Assembly: GCA_003024985.2 (NCBI GenBank)
Contig: PXIH01S0011510.1
Origin: Euperipatoides rowelli
Taxonomy: Eukaryota > Onychophora > Udeonychophora > Euonychophora > Peripatopsidae
Reading direction: 5' to 3' (one strand)
Length of the DNA stretch: 12,384 bases
The notes beneath the pieces were generated by a model. That model was not told the DNA's origin, did not search any database, and saw nothing but the letters and a program-made list of their open reading frames with translations. This document shows, in pieces, positions 8,634 through 12,384 of the stretch; positions within the stretch are counted from its first letter, which is position 1, and every line of letters starts with the position of its first letter. The position numbers and the translations under genes are program-made.

Positions 8634-9298
8634 GTGGATAAAAGAGATCTAATTGCTCGTTCTTCTCAGAATGCTCTGATTTAATAATTAATGACTCTAA
8701 TAGACAAAGAATGTCTCTCAACCCTCAGAAATGCGCCATCTTGGTTCATGATTTTACCAAAAATAGATCCGATTGTAATATCTATATATTGGGTGTCACC
8801 ATCCAATTCAATTTAAAATGGAATTGCCATGTAAATAACATTGTATCCAAGCGATGAAAATTTTTTTTATTGTATAGACTCGAAGCTAGAAAAGCTTGCC
8901 CCAAACTTATGCTTCTTGTGTATTGTAATTTTATTAGACCCAACTTAGAATACTGCTGTACTGTGTAAGGTGGTGCTTTGACCAAAAACTTTATTTATTT
9001 GATAGAAAGGGTTCAAATAAGGGTTTTCAGATTAATTTTGGGTGATTCTTTTGTTAATTACCATAGTGCATTGATTTCTCTAAACATAAAATCACTTGAG
9101 GAAAGAAGAACTGACTTGACACTCAAATTTGCTGAGTCTTTTTTTACTGAATTCCCTTATTTACCTGAAAGCTGTTATAACACCTCTGGCATAAATACCA
9201 GAAATTCTGATAAACTATTTGTTTCTTATGTAAGAACTAAACGATATAAAAATTCCCCCATCCATTACATGATTGCACTCATTAATGAAAACATGTAG
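8634..9298 (+). pseudogene. LINE reverse transcriptase, C-terminal part, broken
   Basis: Only the region after the polymerase active site is left. A first open piece (VDKRDLIARSSQNALI) ends in TAA and shifts frame near 8680-8690. Then come MSLNPQKC, the family-typical ILGVTIQFNLKWNCHVNNIVSK, FIRPNLEYCCTV, LIERVQIRVFRLILG and SLNIKSLEERRTDLTLKFAESF, ending at a TAG at 9296-9298. Stops at 8855-8857 (TGA) and 8966-8968 (TAA) interrupt it; the second is in LEYCCTV*GGAL, where relatives usually have Trp. The palm motifs (motif A Asp, YADD) are absent because the copy is truncated, not mutated. The C-terminal motif differs from that of the second LINE at 10452-12384 (RGDLI), so the two are different families. 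Confidence 0.82.
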
Positions 9299-9440
9299 GC
9301 TTAACCTTATTTTTTATCTTTGCTTTTTGTGTTTGGATCTGTTTTTACCTTATTTGTAATTTAGATCTACATCTCTCGAGGCTAAGATCTTTATATTATA
9401 CAACTATATTTATGTAATCTTTATTTTGTTTGTTAAGAAT

Positions 9441-9446
9441 AATAAA
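9441..9446 (+). promoter_or_regulatory. AATAAA near the 3' end of the truncated LINE
   Basis: AATAAA lies about 140 bases after the RT stop and just before the TAA-type tail, in the right place for a LINE 3' end. In this AT-rich sequence it may also be chance. Confidence 0.4.
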
Positions 9447-9450
9447 ACCA

Positions 9451-9473
9451 AATAATAATAATAATAATAATAA
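9451..9473 (+). repeat. TAA/AAT trinucleotide microsatellite, LINE tail
   Basis: About seven and a half uninterrupted AAT units follow the LINE 3' UTR and mark the 3' border of the copy. The sequence becomes non-repetitive directly afterwards (AAGCCTTTCC). Confidence 0.9.
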
Positions 9474-10151
9474 AGCCTTTCCAATATCGATGATCTAATT
9501 GGTCAAGAAAGACACACCAACAACACATCTTTTCCAAAGCCTTTACATCACTGAAAATATTTACCAATCCTAAAACAAATTCTTGAAAAAAATATTACCA
9601 ACTGGAAAGTTTTTTTTTTTTTTTTTGAATGATGGCAGTGTCGGATTTAACACCTGGCAAGTGGGAAAATGCTAGCCATGCCCCATTGTCAAAAATCAAA
9701 ATACAATTAGTCTACCAATACACAAGTTTTTTTTTTTTTTAAATATATACTTTATATCATATTGAATATCTAAATGATCTCAAACAGTTGCACAGGATTG
9801 AATAAGGTAGATAAAGTCTCAAGCCTCCCCCCCCTCCCCGCAGTGACCAGCCATACTTTTATTTTAAAACTTAAGATTACTAATTACCATCCTTCAAGCA
9901 ATTTGTTTTTGTGAATTATAAATGAAATAAATAAGATGATTTTAATTTATGATCCAATTTTTTTTTTTAAAACAAAACAATTTCTTGAAATTCTATTTCT
10001 ATTTACATTTCAGTCAAAAATTAGTTATCCTTATGAAAATAAATGTTTTTGTATTTAATATTTTTTATTTACTGCATGCGCATTTCATGTTAAGTTATCA
10101 ATTTTTATTAAAAAAGTTTTCAAGGATAAGTTTGCTTGCATTGATAAAAAA

Positions 10152-10182
<31 letters not shown>

Positions 10183-10440
10183 CCTTACCCTAAAATTTTA
10201 CAGCTTGTTACCGGAAACATATTATTTTGTTAGGCCTTATGAATTTATGTGCCAAAAAAAAAAAAAAAAGAGCTAATAAATATATACAATAGGTAGGCTA
10301 TGTGGGTGCCCTTAGTTTTCCACCGTAATTATACAACTGCAGATGTGTACGCTTGGAAAAAAAGTAATAATACTGTAATATTGGAATCACAAACTGTAAT
10401 ATTAATAATATATAAAATTTTGACAAGAAAAAATAAAATA
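9474..10440. other. AT-rich spacer with long homopolymers
   Basis: No gene recognised. The frame at 9949-10158 consists of Phe, Leu, Lys and Ile codons as expected from AT-rich chance sequence. The stretch contains T18 (9610-9627), T14 (9727-9740), a short C-rich patch near 9828-9839 and A26 (10157-10182). Neither an endonuclease domain for the following LINE nor a continuation of Gag for the preceding gypsy element is seen here. Confidence 0.6.
10157..10182. repeat. A26 homopolymer
   Basis: An uninterrupted run of 26 A is preceded by shorter A-runs from 10146. It may be a poly(A) tail remnant of an older retro-insertion, but no recognisable element body precedes it. Confidence 0.85.
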
Positions 10441-10451
10441 AATTTATAAAG

Positions 10452-11083
10452 AAAATTAGTTCCAAAATTGATATCTATTCTTATTATGATTTTAAACAGG
10501 CATATTACGATTTATTAAATGAATTGGTAACTAAAATTGATTTATCAAACGTTTTCAATACTGGTGACAATATGGATAGTGATTATTCGGTCGTTATGGA
10601 TAAGATTCATAACACTATGGCAAGCGAAAAAAAAAAAGTCAAATTACTAATTCCAAAATCCGGAATATTAAATGGATTACTTTAGAAACACAATCACTGA
10701 TCTCCAAAAAAAACAAAACTATTTAAAATATATACAAAAAGTATAAGTGTTCTAAATTATGAAAATTATAAACGTCAACGAAACAGAGTTACCTATGCTG
10801 TAAAACAAGATCAATGCTTATATGAACTAAATATTATGAAACAATCTAAAAATAATAAGAAAATATTATATAATTATTTAAATACTAAAAATAAAGGTAA
10901 AAAAAAATAATATTCATAAAACAATTGATAATGGTGTCGAGTATACACAAAGCTTTGACATTGCAAATAGATTTTTTCAACACTTTACACGTTTCAATAC
11001 CCTCTCTACTGAAAGGAAACATAAAGCTAATGATTTTGGGGGGCTATTCTAATCTATTTATAACTCGGAATGATGTTGTTGAA
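10452..11083 (+). pseudogene. LINE ORF2 linker between endonuclease and RT, broken
   Basis: The frame starting at 10452 reads YYDFKQAYYDLLNELVTKID and MDKIHNTMASEKKK, the kind of helical linker that lies between endonuclease and RT in Jockey-like LINEs. An A-run near 10628-10637 coincides with a shift into the frame reading IRNIKWITLETQSLISKKNK. A further shift gives NYENYKRQRNRVTYAVKQDQ, the typical KxxYKxxRNxxT element. After the stops around 10908-10910 another frame (10921 to about 11053) reads SFDIANRFFQHFT, the usual segment just ahead of RT. Coding-like composition moves between frames at each point, so I treat it as one decayed reading region, not separate genes. Confidence 0.7.
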
Positions 11084-12384
11084 GTAATAGCAAATCTAAA
11101 AGATTCATTTACTGCATTTTTTTTGACAGTAGGCTATCCCATACTATTTAATTCGGAGATGCACTTTATTTTTCGTGAATTTTTTTTTAAAGCTGGTGAA
11201 TACTCCTTTGAGGTTAGGCGCAGTACCAAATGAATGGTGACTTTGTCAGGTAATGCCAAAGTTTAAAAAGGGATCAAGGATAGTATTACATCTTATCGTC
11301 CAATATCCGTGTCATCCTCTGTCAGAGGCTGCGGAGACATTAATTGATTAAAAAATTAATTCACATTTATCACAGTGTAAAATTCTTACAGAATCACAAC
11401 ATGGTTTTAGGAAAAATTATTCAGTTCAAACTAATTTAATTCAAACAATTAATCTTATCTCTACTAATATCGGCAACTCGATTTAAACCGATGTTGTATA
11501 TAGAGACTTTTCCGCTGCCTTTGACAGGGTGGATCATGGAATTTTATTGAACAAAATGATGAAATTGCAGTTTGATGAAACTATTGTGTGATGGATAAGC
11601 TCTTTTTTACAAGATAGAAGAATAGTTACTATGGTAAATAACACACCCTTTAATGTTTATAGTAATTTTTTCGGACTTCCACAGGGGGCTGTGTTGTCAA
11701 CCACTCTATATATCTTGATGAGTGACGTTGAAATCGGTATTCAAATCTCAATTATTCAATATGCGGATGATCTTAAAATTTTAAGACCAATCACAAATAA
11801 AAACAATGTACTTATGTTACAGTAGGATCTTGATAAAATTTTGTCATGGAGTCAGGAAAACAAACTAGTGATTAACAGTGAAAAAAAAAACATGTAGTTT
11901 TGCTTTCCATCCCAGGACAAATGTTTATTGGATTGATAATAAGCCTTTAAATGATTGTGAATATCAATGTGATCTTGGTATAATGTTTGACTCTCATTTA
12001 AAGTTCGATATACATGCCGATAAGGTTGTGAAAAAAATGACGATGAAGTTTTCTATTCTAAAAAATGCTCCTAACTCAATTACACCACAGATATTTCACT
12101 TAATTTATTCACAATTTTTGCAGTCATATATTGATTATGCGTCGCTTGCGGTTTCGTTTATTTTTGAGAAGGGAACACAAAAACTGTAAAATTGCTATCG
12201 ACGCATAACTAAGCGCATACACGGCTTTAGGAATTTTCCCTATACAGTGAGACACACAATTCTCAAAAAAAAAAACTCAAACTCCAAAAGAAAGAATTAT
12301 TAGAGGGGATCTTATTGGGATCTATAAATATGTGGTCTTAAATGATTACAATCAAAAATATTTTAAATTATCTACTCGTAATCT
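11060..12384 (+). pseudogene. LINE reverse transcriptase, broken, partial at window edge
   Basis: This segment encodes the RT that would copy the element RNA at a nicked target. Landmarks in order: LRLGAVPNEW ahead of a TGA at 11238-11240; VMPKFKKGSR; SYRPISVSSSV; SQHGFRKNYSVQTNLI; motif A RDFSAAFDRVDH (first Asp at 11505-11507), just after a TAA at 11484-11486; a TGA at 11589-11591 before WISSFLQDRR; motif B GLPQGAVLSTTLY (11673-11711), where most relatives have PQGSVLGP; catalytic YADD (11760-11771); a TAG at 11823-11825; and WSQENKLVINSEKK. Then A10 (11881-11890) coincides with a frame change into DLGIMFDSHLKFDIHADKVVKK (thumb). After a TAA at 12187-12189 come RRITKRIHGFRNFPYTVRH, a change at A11 (12265-12275), and RIIRGDLIGIYKYVVLN to the window edge. 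The catalytic Asp residues survive despite the decay. Confidence 0.9.

Larger units (their letters stand above)
8634..9473 (+). mobile_element. 5'-truncated LINE (non-LTR retrotransposon), 3' part only
   Basis: The segment holds the last part of a LINE reverse transcriptase ORF, a short 3' UTR (9299-9440), a polyadenylation-like AATAAA (9441-9446) and a TAA-type microsatellite tail (9451-9473), the standard anatomy of a 5'-truncated LINE copy. TAA-type tails are known from several non-LTR clades, including the I clade. The protein looks like the Jockey/CR1 range, but I cannot place it more exactly. Its 5' edge at about 8634 abuts the truncated Gag of the minus-strand gypsy element. No target-site duplication was found when 8610-8633 was compared with the bases after 9473. 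Confidence 0.8.
10452..12384 (+). mobile_element. Second decayed LINE, running off the window
   Basis: This is the ORF2 region of a non-LTR retrotransposon of the Jockey/CR1 range: pre-RT linker, complete set of RT motifs, thumb, and a C-terminal RGDLI segment. No apurinic endonuclease motifs can be seen upstream, so the copy is either 5'-truncated at about 10450 or its endonuclease has decayed beyond recognition. Several stops and at least three frame changes, two of them at A-runs, make it dead. Its end and target-site duplication lie beyond the window. Confidence 0.88.

Noticed and set aside
9474-9800. Search for the missing Gag N-terminus, 5' LTR or primer binding site beyond the first LINE
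   Set aside because: Neither strand shows Gag-like coding, and no repeat of the 3000-3660 region longer than about nine bases was seen.
9949-10158. Plus-strand open frame rich in Phe, Leu and Lys
   Set aside because: Composition is what AT-rich DNA gives by chance, and it ends in an A-run.
1-10290. Shared AAATATATACAATA at about 9-22 and 10277-10290
   Set aside because: Fourteen AT-only-type bases; expected by chance in this composition and without longer flanking match.
1-12384. CRISPR arrays, bacterial promoters, operons, tRNA or rRNA genes
   Set aside because: No regularly spaced repeats, no cloverleaf or rRNA-like conserved stretches; the content is eukaryotic retroelements.

Overview
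The window looks like AT-rich non-coding DNA of a eukaryote, most likely an invertebrate and possibly an arthropod. It has long homopolymers, short tandem repeats, a dead LTR retrotransposon and two dead LINE-type retrotransposons. The host assignment rests only on base composition and element types and is weak. There are no bacterial features, no rRNA or tRNA genes and no intact host gene that I can support.

Layout. Positions 1-1560 are AT-rich with no gene seen. Positions 1561-2307 are a visibly GC-richer island holding a broken single-exon gene of unknown function: one frameshift, one internal stop, a very basic C-terminal tail, and an AATAAA right after its stop. Positions 2308-3245 are again AT-rich and featureless. 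From about 3246 (or 3592) up to about 8625, on the minus strand, lies the internal region of a Ty3/gypsy-type retrotransposon. In transcriptional order it holds Gag with a CCHC zinc knuckle, aspartic protease (DSGA), reverse transcriptase (YLDD), RNase H, integrase (HHCC zinc-binding domain, D-D-35-E core, GPF-like C-terminal domain) and a long tail with a Cys/His signature. Every domain is recognisable but broken by stops and single-base shifts, so the copy is dead. No pair of LTRs and no primer binding site can be found in the window.

At about 8626-8633 the Gag end abuts, without visible spacer, the 3' part of a LINE on the plus strand (8634-9473: RT C-terminal region, 3' UTR, polyadenylation signal, TAA-type microsatellite tail). 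Positions 9474-10440 are AT-rich filler with T18, T14 and A26 runs. From about 10452 to the window edge a second, different LINE runs on the plus strand: pre-RT linker, RT motifs including the Asp of motif A, LPQG and YADD, the thumb region, and a C-terminal RGDLI segment. It is also shattered by stops and by frameshifts at A-runs, and it continues beyond the window.

In life Gag would package the RNA, protease cut the polyprotein, RT/RNase H make cDNA and integrase insert it; the LINEs would use target-primed reverse transcription. None of the copies here can do so as they stand. The parts most worth a second look are the unidentified gene island at 1561-2307, the repeated C-x-V-H-x4-K-P-C signature downstream of the integrase, and the unexplained head-to-head junction near 8630.
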